From the NCBI GenBank assembly GCA_035315185.1, contig DATFYE010000172.1:1-24812 (forward strand): a DNA stretch of 24,812 bases. Reading direction: 5' to 3'. Source of the DNA: JADGQN01 sp035315185. Lineage in GTDB: Bacteria; Desulfobacterota; Syntrophorhabdia; Syntrophorhabdales; WCHB1-27. The notes beneath the pieces were generated by a model. It saw only the letters and a list, made by a program, of their open reading frames with translations, had not been told where the DNA came from and did no database searches. Made by a program: the position numbers and the translations under genes. Every line of letters begins with the position of its first letter. Position 1 is the stretch's first letter. Below, one piece after another: positions 7,448-15,707 of this stretch.

Positions 7448-8353
7448 TTAATGGTGGTGATGCTCCGGTTCTTCTGTTGCTGCGATCTGACAGTAAAGAG
7501 CGTCAGTCTCACACTCCGCACATTCCATCTGCAGAACCGTATGCTTGATGCCAAGGTCGGAAAGCTTTTCTTCTATAATTTTTCTGATCGCGTCGGTTTC
7601 ACTGATCTTCCGGTCACTGATGAGCACGTGGGCGGAGAAGGCGGGAATGCCATGGCCGATAGACCAGACATGCACATCGTGGACGCCCACCACGTCAGCC
7701 ATTCCACAGAGGATCGTCGAGATCTCACCGGCGTGCAAGCCGAGGGGACTCAGTTCAAGAAAAACCCAGAGAGCCTCTTTGATGACGCGCCCGCCCCCGA
7801 AGATAATGATCACGCCCACAATACCGGAGGTTACAGGATCGGCAAGCTGCCAACCCGTGAACATTATGATGAGGGAAGCTATGATAACACCGCCAGAGGC
7901 TAACGTATCTCCAACAACGTGGAGAAAGGCACTCTTGACGTTGAGGTCAGTATGCTTGTGGCCCAGGATCCATGCCATGACCAGGTTACCCAGAAGGCCT
8001 GCCACGGCAACAATGAGCATCAAACCGGAGTTAACCTCTGGAGGCGTGAGCAGCCTGTGGTACGTCTCGAAGAATATAAAGATTGAAATAACGACAAGAC
8101 TGCAGCCATTCAGCAGCGCCGCAAGGATGCCTATTCGTTGATATCCGTAAGTAGCGCGGTAATCAGACGGACGACGCGAAATGTTTAGCGCAATAAGGCT
8201 GAGAGCCAGTGCGAAAACATCTGTGACAACGTGACCAGCGTCGCTCAGAAGAGCGAGGCTATTGCTGAGGAGACCTCCGACTATCTCCCCCGCCAGGATA
8301 ACAAGCGTAACGACGATGGACCATACGAGTCGCTTTTCATAGGTTGCCTTCAC
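7448..8353 (-). CDS. Cation diffusion facilitator (CDF) metal exporter
   Basis: Protein of 301 residues with the six membrane segments and C-terminal cytoplasmic domain of the CDF family, which export Zn2+ or similar divalent ions in exchange for protons. The transport-site residues are visible as two HxxxD pairs: His41/Asp45 in LLSDAGHVVTD (with Asp38) and His145/Asp149 in FLHVVGDTLASGG. This pattern favours zinc, as in ZitB/CzcD. The C-terminal domain (about 205-290) has the HDVHVWSI motif and Cys residues, and the protein ends in four histidines. A GTG start at 8353 follows an AAAGGAG ribosome site. It is divergent from the CBM48 gene and apparently monocistronic. Confidence 0.93.
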   Translation of the reverse strand: MKATYEKRLVWSIVVTLVILAGEIVGGLLSNSLALLSDAGHVVTDVFALALSLIALNISRRPSDYRATYGYQRIGILAALLNGCSLVVISIFIFFETYHRLLTPPEVNSGLMLIVAVAGLLGNLVMAWILGHKHTDLNVKSAFLHVVGDTLASGGVIIASLIIMFTGWQLADPVTSGIVGVIIIFGGGRVIKEALWVFLELSPLGLHAGEISTILCGMADVVGVHDVHVWSIGHGIPAFSAHVLISDRKISETDAIRKIIEEKLSDLGIKHTVLQMECAECETDALYCQIAATEEPEHHHH

Positions 8354-8466
8354 GACGGCTCCTTTGGGAATGCGCTACCTGCCACGCTCATTGTAAATAT
8401 TAAATCTTAAATCTTCCGTTTGCACAAGGGCTCTTTTTGGGGTATTGACAAGTGGTGACATGAAGC

Positions 8467-8483
8467 CTACGCTATAAGCGTAG
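8467..8483. promoter_or_regulatory. Palindrome upstream of the CBM48 gene (possible operator)
   Basis: Perfect 6-bp arms CTACGC and GCGTAG around TATAA, in the 206-bp divergent gap. An extended -10 (TGGTACAAT, 8499-8507) lies just downstream and a second small inverted repeat, AACGCC / GGCGTT (8525-8542), lies in the presumed leader. The spacing suggests an operator for the plus-strand gene. No regulator is encoded next to it. Confidence 0.35.
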
Positions 8484-8559
8484 ATTGGGTACAGTCCGTG
8501 GTACAATGATGTGCATGGGCCGACAACGCCCATTGAGGCGTTAAATAAGGGGGTATCAG

Positions 8560-8940
8560 ATGGCTGAGAAAAGTAACAAAGCTAAGACGTCGGCGAAGAC
8601 TGCCGGTACCAAGGCAGCGGCCAAGAGCGCCAAGGCAAAGGCGGAGAGCAAACCAACGAAGGCAAAGACAGCTGCAAAGCCGGCGAAAAAGAAAACTGCG
8701 TTCAAGCTTCACGCACCCGAAGCGACTCAGGTGTTCGTTGCAGGTTGCTTCAACGACTGGGATCCCACCGCAGACCCCTTGACACAGATTGAGGGCGGCA
8801 CATGGATGTGCACGCTCATGCTCGAGCCTGGTGAGCATGAGTACCGCTTCGTTGTCGACGGGGAATGGTGGGATGATCCGAGGGCACTGGATCGCCGCGC
8901 TAACGACTTCGGCTGCGAGAACTGCGTCATAATTGTGTAG
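8560..8940 (+). CDS. Small CBM48 (AMPK-type glycogen-binding) protein with basic tail
   Basis: Protein of 126 residues in two parts. Residues 1-46 are almost only Lys, Ala, Ser, Thr and Pro, with repeated AK/KA words like the tail of histone H1 or of bacterial H1-like proteins. Residues 47-126 form a CBM48 / isoamylase early-set domain with the motifs VFVAGCFNDWDP, a mid-domain Trp, and PGEHEYRFVVDGEWWDDP. Such domains bind glycogen or other alpha-glucans. No catalytic domain is attached. The ATG follows AAGGGGG, a usable ribosome site. It is convergent with the Lon-like gene. The basic tail may bind nucleic acid or another polyanion, which is inference. Confidence 0.85.
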   Translation: MAEKSNKAKTSAKTAGTKAAAKSAKAKAESKPTKAKTAAKPAKKKTAFKLHAPEATQVFVAGCFNDWDPTADPLTQIEGGTWMCTLMLEPGEHEYRFVVDGEWWDDPRALDRRANDFGCENCVIIV

Positions 8941-8972
8941 ATTTCCACGGTCCTTCCGCCCGCGGAAATCTA
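8938..8972. terminator. Bidirectional hairpin between convergent genes
   Basis: A 13-bp stem with one mismatch (8938-8950 with 8960-8972) and a 9-base loop. It begins inside the CBM48 stop codon and ends one base before the Lon-like stop codon, so it serves as the shared 3' end of both transcripts. No clear T-run is present on either side. Confidence 0.6.
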
Positions 8973-11408
8973 TCAGTTCTCCGATTTCTCGGACTTGGGG
9001 GTGAGCTGTGCGCCCCCGTTCTCTTCCTTTTTCTTTTCAAGTGCCTCGGCGATCTCGGTCAGCCTGTTCATGACAAGGTAATTCACGCTGTTCTCCGGAT
9101 AGACCCCATCGTCGCCCGGCGTGCCTGACGGCATGCCGGTGAGGATCTCGAGGCCATCTTCCATTTTTTCGATGGCATAGATAGTGAACTTGCCGTCCCT
9201 GGCCGCATCCGTGATTTCCTGCTTGAGCATCAGGTTCTTCACGTTCCTGCTCGGTACGATGACCCCGTGGCTTCCATCGAGGCCCCTTGCCTTGCACAGG
9301 TCAAAGAAGCCTTCAACCTTCTGGTTGACCCCTCCTATGGGCTGCACATCGCCATTCTGGTCCATGGATCCGGTCACAGCATACTGCTGCTTGAGGGGTA
9401 CTCCAGCGATGCTTGAAAGAAGCGCATACATCTCCGCGCAGGTTGCGCTGTCACCTTCGACCATGTCGTAAAGCTGCTCAAAGGTGATCGATGCTGACAG
9501 ACTGATCGGTTTCCGCGAAGCATACTTGGCTCCCAGATAGCTCGCAATGATGAATATGGCCTTCTCATGTATCTTGCCGCTCATCTTTGTTTCGCGCTCT
9601 ATGTTGACGATACCTGCCTTACCCACATACGTGCGGGCCGATATGCGCGAAGGCCTGCCGAAACTGTAGTCTCCCTGGTCGAGTACGGCGAGACCGTTTA
9701 CCTGCCCGATTTTTCCCCCTTCCGTGTTGACGATGAGCACGTCCTCCAGGGTCGCTTCACGAAGACGTTCCTCGATCCTGTTGACCCTGTAAATTTTTTC
9801 GGTTATCGCCTGATCCACGTGAGTCGAGCTGACAAAACTGACTCCATCTTTTTTTGCCCAGTAGTGGGCTTCGCGCATAAGATCGGCAATGGTGCTGAAG
9901 CGCACCGACAGCCTCTCCTGGTGGTCAGCAAGGCGCGAGCCGTGTTCGACAATCCTGGCAACGCCGCTTCGGTCGAAGGGTAAAAGCTTTTCCGCCTTTT
10001 GACAGCTCGCGATAAAGGCTGCATATTTCTCAATGTTTTCCGGCGTACGCTCCATCCGGTTGTCAAAATCGGCTTTAACCTTGAAAAGTTCGTTGTAATC
10101 AGGGTCCATACTGGAAAGCAGATAGTAGAGATAGGGATTACCAACGAGAACCACTTTGATGTCGAGTGGGATGGCTTCAGGCTTCAGGGTGGCCGTGCTC
10201 ATCAACCGGTACTGCTCAAGAATATCTTCCACCTTGATTTCTTCATGTTTTATGGCTCTTTTCAGGGCATCGTACGAGAAAGGGTTCCTGAGTACGTCGA
10301 GTGCGTCAAGGACAAGGTATCCGCCGTTTGCCTTGTGGACCGATCCGCCTCTAATCATGGTGAAGTCGGTCAATGCCATGCCGTAGAGTATTTTGTACTC
10401 GATCCTTCCAAACAGATTCAGGTAAGTCGGGTTGCTGTCAAATACCACGGGGGCCCCTTTCGTCTCCGAATTGTCCACGATCACGTTCACCGTGAACCTG
10501 GCAAAAGAAACCTCCTGCTTCGGCATTTTGAGGAAGGGCACAGGAGACGGCTGCTCTTCCGTGGGGCGGAAGTCCTCCAGATGCGTCAGTATGTCCTCCC
10601 TGGCATCGTCCAGATAACTGCCTATCTTTTCATGCCCTTTGTAGCGTGCCTTCAGCCTCTCTATCAACGGGTTCACAGCGTCGAATGCGATGGCGCGCTC
10701 CAGCTTTGCCAGCATATCCTGGACGAACTTCTCCGTCTCCCTCATGGCTCTGAAGACCTCATTCAAGCGCTCCTGGAACATCCTGCCGGTCTTTTCCAAG
10801 TCTTTTTTCTTCTGCTCGTCCAGCTTGCCGAACTCTTCAGGCGTGAGCGGTTCGCCATCTTCCTTGAGAGGAAGTAACATGACGCCCGCCATGCCTCTCC
10901 GCACGGTAAACCCTTTCTGGTGCGCCTCATCGTCCAGCTTTGAAAAGAGTTCATTCTGCTTCTGCTGAAACTCCTCAACGATACGGCTCCTTTGCTTCTC
11001 ATACTCTTTTGATTCGAAAGCCTTGGGAATATCAACCTTGAGGGCCTTGAGAAAGTCTTCCATGTCCTTCTGGAAGATCCTGCCCTGTCCGGGCTCCATG
11101 GAAATCGCCACGGCGGCGTCAGGATTTTTGAAGTTGTAAACGTAGCACCAATCAGGAGGCACCTTTTCCTTGGCTGCCTTATCCGAGAGTAAAGTCTTGA
11201 CCGTCACCGTCCTGCCGGTGCCCGATTCGCCGAGGGCAAAGATGTTAAACCCCTTACTAGCTACCCCGAGACCAAAGTCCAGGGACCTCAAGGCCTTTTC
11301 CTGTCCGATGGTTCCCTCCAGACCCGCTATATCTTCTGTGGTAGCAAAGGTGAACTGGTCGGTGTCGCAGCGGCGAAAGAGTTCGTCGGGTCCTAATTTC
11401 CTCATCAT
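8973..11408 (-). CDS. LonB-type ATP-dependent protease (AAA_32 / Lon C-terminal)
   Basis: Protein of 811 residues of the COG1067 Lon-like family, distinct from classical LonA because it lacks the long N-terminal substrate domain. Walker A is GESGTGRT (60-67). A long charged helical insertion follows (about 110-290), then a Walker-B-like segment GGYLVLDALD. The S16 peptidase domain at the C-terminus carries the Ser-Lys dyad: Ser654 in EGDSATCAE and Lys697 in GGVNQKVEG. The 43-residue spacing is the same as in LonA. Two adjacent ATGs (11408 and 11405) follow AGGAGG. It would degrade misfolded or regulatory proteins in the cytoplasm. It stands alone, convergent with the CBM48 gene and divergent from the pilB-like gene. 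Confidence 0.94.
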   Translation of the reverse strand: MMRKLGPDELFRRCDTDQFTFATTEDIAGLEGTIGQEKALRSLDFGLGVASKGFNIFALGESGTGRTVTVKTLLSDKAAKEKVPPDWCYVYNFKNPDAAVAISMEPGQGRIFQKDMEDFLKALKVDIPKAFESKEYEKQRSRIVEEFQQKQNELFSKLDDEAHQKGFTVRRGMAGVMLLPLKEDGEPLTPEEFGKLDEQKKKDLEKTGRMFQERLNEVFRAMRETEKFVQDMLAKLERAIAFDAVNPLIERLKARYKGHEKIGSYLDDAREDILTHLEDFRPTEEQPSPVPFLKMPKQEVSFARFTVNVIVDNSETKGAPVVFDSNPTYLNLFGRIEYKILYGMALTDFTMIRGGSVHKANGGYLVLDALDVLRNPFSYDALKRAIKHEEIKVEDILEQYRLMSTATLKPEAIPLDIKVVLVGNPYLYYLLSSMDPDYNELFKVKADFDNRMERTPENIEKYAAFIASCQKAEKLLPFDRSGVARIVEHGSRLADHQERLSVRFSTIADLMREAHYWAKKDGVSFVSSTHVDQAITEKIYRVNRIEERLREATLEDVLIVNTEGGKIGQVNGLAVLDQGDYSFGRPSRISARTYVGKAGIVNIERETKMSGKIHEKAIFIIASYLGAKYASRKPISLSASITFEQLYDMVEGDSATCAEMYALLSSIAGVPLKQQYAVTGSMDQNGDVQPIGGVNQKVEGFFDLCKARGLDGSHGVIVPSRNVKNLMLKQEITDAARDGKFTIYAIEKMEDGLEILTGMPSGTPGDDGVYPENSVNYLVMNRLTEIAEALEKKKEENGGAQLTPKSEKSEN

Positions 11409-11609
11409 AGCTGCCTCCTGGGTTTGTTCATGGTGGCGTTTCCTGTAGAATTATTTCTAAAAGTAGCACAGGATTCCCGGTCTGTAAAGGGTACTGTACA
11501 GAATGAGCCGGGATAGGGTAGTGAGCGGCGCCCAGGACCTGGTGGCTTAAGGTTTACTCAAAAATGGCCGATAGTTTATCAGGGAAGGCGGCGTCTATGC
11601 AGTGAAATA

Positions 11610-11668
11610 CTGACCGTGGAAAAACACCACGGCAACCCGGCTTACCCGACCAAATCTGTAAGGTCAGG
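11610..11668 (+). promoter_or_regulatory. Structured leader of the GspE/PilB gene with alternative pairings
   Basis: A perfect hairpin CCGTGG-loop-CCACGG (11614-11632) precedes the ribosome site AAGGTCAGG (11660-11668). The GGTC of that site can pair either with TGACC at 11611-11615 or with GACC at 11648-11651. The first pairing competes with the hairpin. This is the layout of a translational switch, but it fits no riboswitch class I can recognise. Confidence 0.35.
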
Positions 11669-11676
11669 AACGTATA

Positions 11677-13401
11677 GTGGCGCTCTCAGGTCCACTTCTT
11701 GGAGAACTGCTCGTTCGCATGTCGTTGATCACCCAGCGCCAACTGGATGAAGCGCTGAAGGTGCAAAGACAGCTCGGCGGAAAACTGGGAGAAGTACTGG
11801 TCACAATGGGCATCCTTGCCGAAGATGACATCCTGGAGGCCCTGTCAAAGAAGTTCAACATTCCGCTTATCGACCTGGAATCAACTGAGATAGAAGAAAG
11901 CGTCGTCAAAATCATCCCTTCCCACTATGCGCGCAGGTATCACATCATGCCTGTGATGAAAAAGCGCACAACGCTGACGATCGCTATGGCAGATCCCACC
12001 AGTATCAACACGATAAGTGACATAAAGTTTTTTACCGGCTATCACGTCGAGCCGGTGATTGCCAGGGAGTCGGCCATCACCAGCGCGATCGAAAGATACT
12101 ACGGAGGTGCGCAAACAGGGCTCAGGAAAGTAATAGAAGACATGGGAGTCATCCAGGAAGCTTCGTCACTCCAGGTACTCGAAGACGAAGACAAGATGGA
12201 TGTGGCGACCCTGGAAGCGGACGCCAAACAACCACCCGTTGTCAACATTGTCAACCTCATGATCGCAGAGGCTGCGCGAAAGAACGCGAGTGACATCCAC
12301 ATCGAGCCGTACGAGACCGAGTTCAGGGTGCGCATGCGCGTGGACGGTGTTCTGTACGACATCATCAAGTTACCCATGAAATACAAGGAGGCCGTGGTAT
12401 CCAGAATCAAGGTGCTCTCGAGGCTCGATATTGCTGAAAAGCGTCTGCCCCAGGACGGACGGATAAAGATACAGATGAAACTGGATAACATATCCAAGAC
12501 CATCGATTTGCGGGTATCCATCCTGCCCACGCTTTTTGGAGAAAAAGTGGTAATGCGACTCCTCGACAAAGATAACCTCATGCTCGACATGCATCGGCTT
12601 GGATTCGAGCCGGAGGGTTTAGTGCGTTTTGAGGAGGCTATCTTTAAGCCATGGGGCATGGTACTCGTGACCGGTCCCACAGGATCAGGAAAGACGAGCA
12701 CCTTGTACAGCGCCATAAATAGAATTAATACTCCTGAGGTCAACATAATAACTGCAGAGGACCCTATAGAATTTAACCTTCAGGGTATCAACCAGGTCCA
12801 GATGCACGACACGATAGGCCTTACCTTCGCATCGGCTCTGCGCTCTTTTTTGAGACAGGACCCGAATATTATCCTGGTGGGAGAGATCCGGGATATGGAG
12901 ACTGCGGAAATCGCGGTCAAAGCTTCTCTGACAGGGCACCTGGTTCTCTCGACACTCCATACCAACGACGCACCGTCTGCAGTCACCCGCCTGGTCAACA
13001 TGGGTATAGAGCCTCTTCTGGTCACGAGTTCCGTGATTCTCATTGCAGGGCAGCGTCTCGTCCGCCGTATATGTCAGGAGTGCAAGGAAGAGGTTGAAAT
13101 TCCGCGTAAGGCGCTGCTTAACATCGGCTTTGTGCCCGAAGAAGCTGAATGCGTAAAAGCTTACACAGGCAGAGGGTGTGAGAAGTGCGGCCACACGGGG
13201 TACAAAGGGAGGATAGGGCTCTATGAGGTCATGCCGCTGACCGACAGCCTACGTCAGATTATCCTGGAAGGTTGCACGCTTGCCGATCTCAAGAAGGCGG
13301 CTATCGAAGAGGGCATGATCACACTGCGGCAGAGCGGACTGATTAAGATCAAAGCGGGTATTACTACGATGGAGGAAGTCATCCGCGAAACCGTTCTCTG
13401 A
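11677..13401 (+). CDS. Type IV pilus / type II secretion assembly ATPase (PilB/GspE family)
   Basis: Protein of 574 residues, the usual length for PilB. Residues 1-150 form an MshEN (GspE N-terminal) domain, LGELLVRMSLITQRQLDEAL being its first repeat; in related ATPases this domain binds c-di-GMP. The ATPase core has Walker A GPTGSGKT (333-340), the Asp box near RVSILPT, Walker B ILVGEIRD near 400 and a His box with TLHTND. A zinc-binding tetracysteine is present (Cys466, Cys469, Cys501, Cys504). GTG at 11677 is chosen because it includes the whole first MshEN repeat; ATG at 11719 would cut it. No pilC, pilT or pilin gene is adjacent, so PilB cannot be separated from GspE. Confidence 0.93.
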   Translation: MALSGPLLGELLVRMSLITQRQLDEALKVQRQLGGKLGEVLVTMGILAEDDILEALSKKFNIPLIDLESTEIEESVVKIIPSHYARRYHIMPVMKKRTTLTIAMADPTSINTISDIKFFTGYHVEPVIARESAITSAIERYYGGAQTGLRKVIEDMGVIQEASSLQVLEDEDKMDVATLEADAKQPPVVNIVNLMIAEAARKNASDIHIEPYETEFRVRMRVDGVLYDIIKLPMKYKEAVVSRIKVLSRLDIAEKRLPQDGRIKIQMKLDNISKTIDLRVSILPTLFGEKVVMRLLDKDNLMLDMHRLGFEPEGLVRFEEAIFKPWGMVLVTGPTGSGKTSTLYSAINRINTPEVNIITAEDPIEFNLQGINQVQMHDTIGLTFASALRSFLRQDPNIILVGEIRDMETAEIAVKASLTGHLVLSTLHTNDAPSAVTRLVNMGIEPLLVTSSVILIAGQRLVRRICQECKEEVEIPRKALLNIGFVPEEAECVKAYTGRGCEKCGHTGYKGRIGLYEVMPLTDSLRQIILEGCTLADLKKAAIEEGMITLRQSGLIKIKAGITTMEEVIRETVL

Positions 13402-13404
13402 CGA

Positions 13405-13528
13405 TGCCGATTTGTCTTCAAATGTATACTTTCGTTGCCTGCGCCCTGTCTCACTCCGACGTACTTTAGTACGCCTCCGTTCGCCACGGCTTGAGCGCCT
13501 CGGTCTCCACTTTGAATACAAGTCGGCA
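13405..13528. repeat. 123-bp hairpin repeat element, copy 2
   Basis: The 18-bp terminal arms 13405-13422 and 13511-13528 match at 16 of 18 positions as inverted repeats. The core (about 13453-13479) shares ACTCCGACGTACT and AGTACGCCTCCG with the copy at 6044-6166, in the same orientation and at nearly the same length. It starts a few bases after the pilB-like stop codon and may serve as its 3' end. Confidence 0.85.
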
Positions 13529-13541
13529 TTAGGTCAGCATC

Positions 13542-13580
13542 GTTCCGGGTTCCGGGTTGCGAGTTTGCGTGTTTCGAGTT
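13542..13580. repeat. Short remnant of GTT-rich degenerate repeat
   Basis: Tandem words GTTCCGGGTTCCGGGTTGCG followed by GTTTCGAGTT resemble the ends of the 3155-3405 and 7131-7420 repeats. It appears to be a truncated or young member of that family next to the hairpin element. The remainder of 13402-13639 shows no gene. Confidence 0.5.
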
Positions 13581-13639
13581 AAGACGAACTCCTTCTTGAC
13601 CTCTGAAGCGAAGCCCCAGTCCATCTGACACACATTTTG

Positions 13640-13668
13640 TTGACAGCGATGGCGGAGAAGGCTATTAT
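13640..13668 (+). promoter_or_regulatory. Sigma70 promoter of the LacI-type regulator
   Basis: Perfect -35 TTGACA (13640-13645), 17-bp spacer and -10 TATTAT (13663-13668). Transcription would begin at about 13675, inside the palindromic operator that starts at 13671. This is the classical geometry for autorepression. Confidence 0.75.
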
Positions 13669-13670
13669 GT

Positions 13671-13688
13671 ATGGTAAACGTTTACCAT
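13671..13688. promoter_or_regulatory. Perfect 18-bp LacI-family operator
   Basis: ATGGTAAACGTTTACCAT is its own reverse complement and has the central AACGTT typical of LacI/GalR-family operators. It overlaps the expected transcription start and lies 15 bp upstream of the true start codon of the regulator. A 16/18 match recurs at 14750-14767. Confidence 0.85.
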
Positions 13689-13703
13689 CCATTGAGCGTC
13701 TTC

Positions 13704-14774
13704 ATGTCAAATATAGTAGATGTAGCACAGAAAGCGAACGTCTCCATCGCCACGGTTTCCAGGGTCGTCAACAACAGTACCCACAAGGTTAACGCAGTCA
13801 CGCGGAAAAAGGTCTTGGACGCTGTCGAGGAATTGGACTATCGCCCCAATGCCCTGGCAAAAGGTCTTCTCACCAAAAAGACGATGACCGTAGGGATTAT
13901 AATCCCCGATATTTCCAATCCCTACTATGCCGAGATCGTGAGGGGCGTTCAGGATATGGCGGACCAGTGCGGGTACGCGGTTATTCTCCTCAATACAGAC
14001 AGGACCCAGGAGCGGATAACCAAGCATATCAATTTCCTCAGAGAAAAATCGGCAGACGGAATCATATTCAGCGGTGGTGCAATCCACGGCGAGAAGGTAC
14101 TCTCCTCTTTAGAGGGGTTTCGAGAACGGACCGTGGTTATCGGACGCCACAAGCTGGAATCTTCCGCTGTTATGATCGATAATGTCGGCGGCGCGACAAA
14201 GGCTGTCCAGCATCTGATCGATCTCGGACACAAGCGGATTGGTTTCATAGGCGGTCCTGATAAATCGGCCTCAGCCAGGGACCGCTACGCAGGGTATAGA
14301 AGCAGGCTGATGCACTATGGGTATCCTGTCGACAAGAATCTCATAGGAAAGGGGGATTTTACCCCGATGAGTGGTTATATTTCGGCAAAAGATCTGATCG
14401 GGAAGGCTCGGCCGACCGCGATCTTTGCTGCCAACGATCAGATGGCGTTCGGCGTAATCCATGCGAGCAACGAATTGGGTCTGCGCGTGCCTGATGACCT
14501 CAGCGTCGTGGGATTTGATAATATTCCCTTCGGCTCGTTCTTCGATCCTCCATTGACCACAGTGGAGATCCCCATGTATCAAATCGGCGCGGCGGCTATG
14601 GAAATGCTGGTTAACGTGATATCAGGAAAAAACGGGGAGAAGTTGCGTTCCTTCGGTACTAATCTCCTGGTGAGGGCGTCAACCGCGAGAAGGACATCAC
14701 AAAAAAGAAATGAAAGAATTGCAGAGAATTGTCGGCTTGAAACCAGAGTAGGGAAAACGTTTACCATAAAATAA
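13704..14774 (+). CDS. LacI family transcriptional regulator
   Basis: Protein of 356 residues. The N-terminal helix-turn-helix is canonical: IVDVAQKANVSIATVSRVVN (residues 4-23), followed by the hinge helix YRPNALAKGL. From about residue 60 it has a periplasmic-binding-protein-like sensor domain beginning VGIIIPDISNPYYAEIVRG. An upstream ATG at 13671 is rejected as the start because it lies in the operator and would add 11 residues before the normal LacI N-terminus. The C-terminus has a charged extension of about 25 residues, and its last codons (TFTIK) form the second operator. It probably represses itself and the catabolic operon downstream, released by a pathway intermediate. Confidence 0.95.
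   Translation: MSNIVDVAQKANVSIATVSRVVNNSTHKVNAVTRKKVLDAVEELDYRPNALAKGLLTKKTMTVGIIIPDISNPYYAEIVRGVQDMADQCGYAVILLNTDRTQERITKHINFLREKSADGIIFSGGAIHGEKVLSSLEGFRERTVVIGRHKLESSAVMIDNVGGATKAVQHLIDLGHKRIGFIGGPDKSASARDRYAGYRSRLMHYGYPVDKNLIGKGDFTPMSGYISAKDLIGKARPTAIFAANDQMAFGVIHASNELGLRVPDDLSVVGFDNIPFGSFFDPPLTTVEIPMYQIGAAAMEMLVNVISGKNGEKLRSFGTNLLVRASTARRTSQKRNERIAENCRLETRVGKTFTIK
14750..14767. promoter_or_regulatory. Second LacI-family operator, upstream of the catabolic operon
   Basis: AGGGAAAACGTTTACCAT matches the perfect operator at 13671 in 16 of 18 positions; the right half-site is identical. It lies within the last codons of the regulator gene, about 30 bp before the creatininase-family start. 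No good -35/-10 pair is visible next to it. It may control an internal promoter, act as a roadblock, or allow looping with the first operator 1.08 kb away. Confidence 0.7.
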
Positions 14775-14797
14775 GAACAGAAGAAAGGAGAATCAGC

Positions 14798-15691
14798 ATG
14801 GCAACACTTAAAAAGTACGATCTGTTGGAATTGCCCTGGACCGATATCGCCGAGTATATCAAGGCGGGCAACGACGTAGTTATGGTCCCCGTCGGCAGCT
14901 GCGAGAAACATGGCAGTCATGTGCCTTTGGGTGTTGATACGTACACCACCATGGGAAGCGTGGAACGAGCGGCAGTAAAAGCCAAGGTGCTCTATACACC
15001 TTCGCTCCCCTTCGGACTCTCTCCTCACCATATGGGCGAGCCCGGTTGGGGAACAGGCACAATCTCCTTCCCCGCCGAGGTCTATCGGCAGGTGCTCTAT
15101 GCGATCGGCCGGAGCCTCATCTATTCGGGCTTCAACAAGCTGGTCTACGTGTCCCATCACGGCACCAACATGGGTGCCCAGGGAGAGGTGCTGCGCACCT
15201 TACGAGCGGAGACGGGTTGCTTCTGCGCTTACTATAAGACGCCGACGGAGAGGGACTGCGCGGTCGTAGCAGACCTCATGACAGGGCCTCCGGAGGAGAC
15301 GCCGGGCTGGCACGCCGGAGAATTGGAAACTTCAACCTGCATGGCGTATATGAAGGAGAAAGGCATCTACGAAGGATCTATCTTCATGGAACGCGGAAAG
15401 GCGGACCGCGCGCACGCCCCCAAATGGATGGGTCCGGCTTTCTCCAAGAAGGACGGCACCAATACCGTCATCTTTCAGAATTCTGAAAACATATTTGTGC
15501 CGATGCTGCACCACGAATATTCTGACACGGCCACCATCGGCAACCCGCGCCGGTCCAGCGTGGAGCAAGGTGTGGCGGTCTTCGAGCGCATAAGTGACCA
15601 CTTGGCTGCGTTCCTCGAAGAGGTAAAAAAGTTTGATTTCAAGGTCGCACCTGAGAAGAGGGATTGGCCCGGTCGTTTCTGGAAAGGCTAG
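14798..15691 (+). CDS. Creatininase-family amidohydrolase
   Basis: Protein of 297 residues of the creatininase superfamily (metal-dependent hydrolases of cyclic amides and related bonds). Likely metal ligands are visible at family positions: Glu36 and His38 in GSCEKHGSHVPLGVDT, Asp47, the SHHGTN motif (His120/His121) and HAGELETS (His172, Glu175). Family members include creatininase, mycofactocin MftE and formamide hydrolases such as ArfB, so the substrate cannot be assigned by family. An AAAGGAG ribosome site precedes the ATG. It is the first enzyme gene after the LacI gene and its operator. Cytoplasmic; no signal peptide. Opening of a lactam or similar bond in the imported compound is inference. 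Confidence 0.9.
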   Translation: MATLKKYDLLELPWTDIAEYIKAGNDVVMVPVGSCEKHGSHVPLGVDTYTTMGSVERAAVKAKVLYTPSLPFGLSPHHMGEPGWGTGTISFPAEVYRQVLYAIGRSLIYSGFNKLVYVSHHGTNMGAQGEVLRTLRAETGCFCAYYKTPTERDCAVVADLMTGPPEETPGWHAGELETSTCMAYMKEKGIYEGSIFMERGKADRAHAPKWMGPAFSKKDGTNTVIFQNSENIFVPMLHHEYSDTATIGNPRRSSVEQGVAVFERISDHLAAFLEEVKKFDFKVAPEKRDWPGRFWKG

Positions 15692-15707
15692 AAAGAAAGG
15701 ACGAAAT

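Noticed and set aside
9999..10877. 292-codon plus-strand open frame
   Set aside because: Antisense to the Lon-like protease gene, no ribosome site and no family resemblance.
11600..11676. c-di-GMP (GEMM) riboswitch
   Set aside because: The conserved GEMM blocks (GGCAAACC and the GCAAAGCCTC-type core) are absent; only generic hairpins are present.
12099..12746. 215-codon minus-strand open frame
   Set aside because: Antisense to the ATPase core of the PilB/GspE gene. The composition is Ser/Arg-rich and shows no domain.
13671..13703. Upstream start of the LacI-type gene at 13671
   Set aside because: The ATG is part of the perfect operator palindrome and near the predicted +1. The canonical LacI N-terminus begins at 13704.
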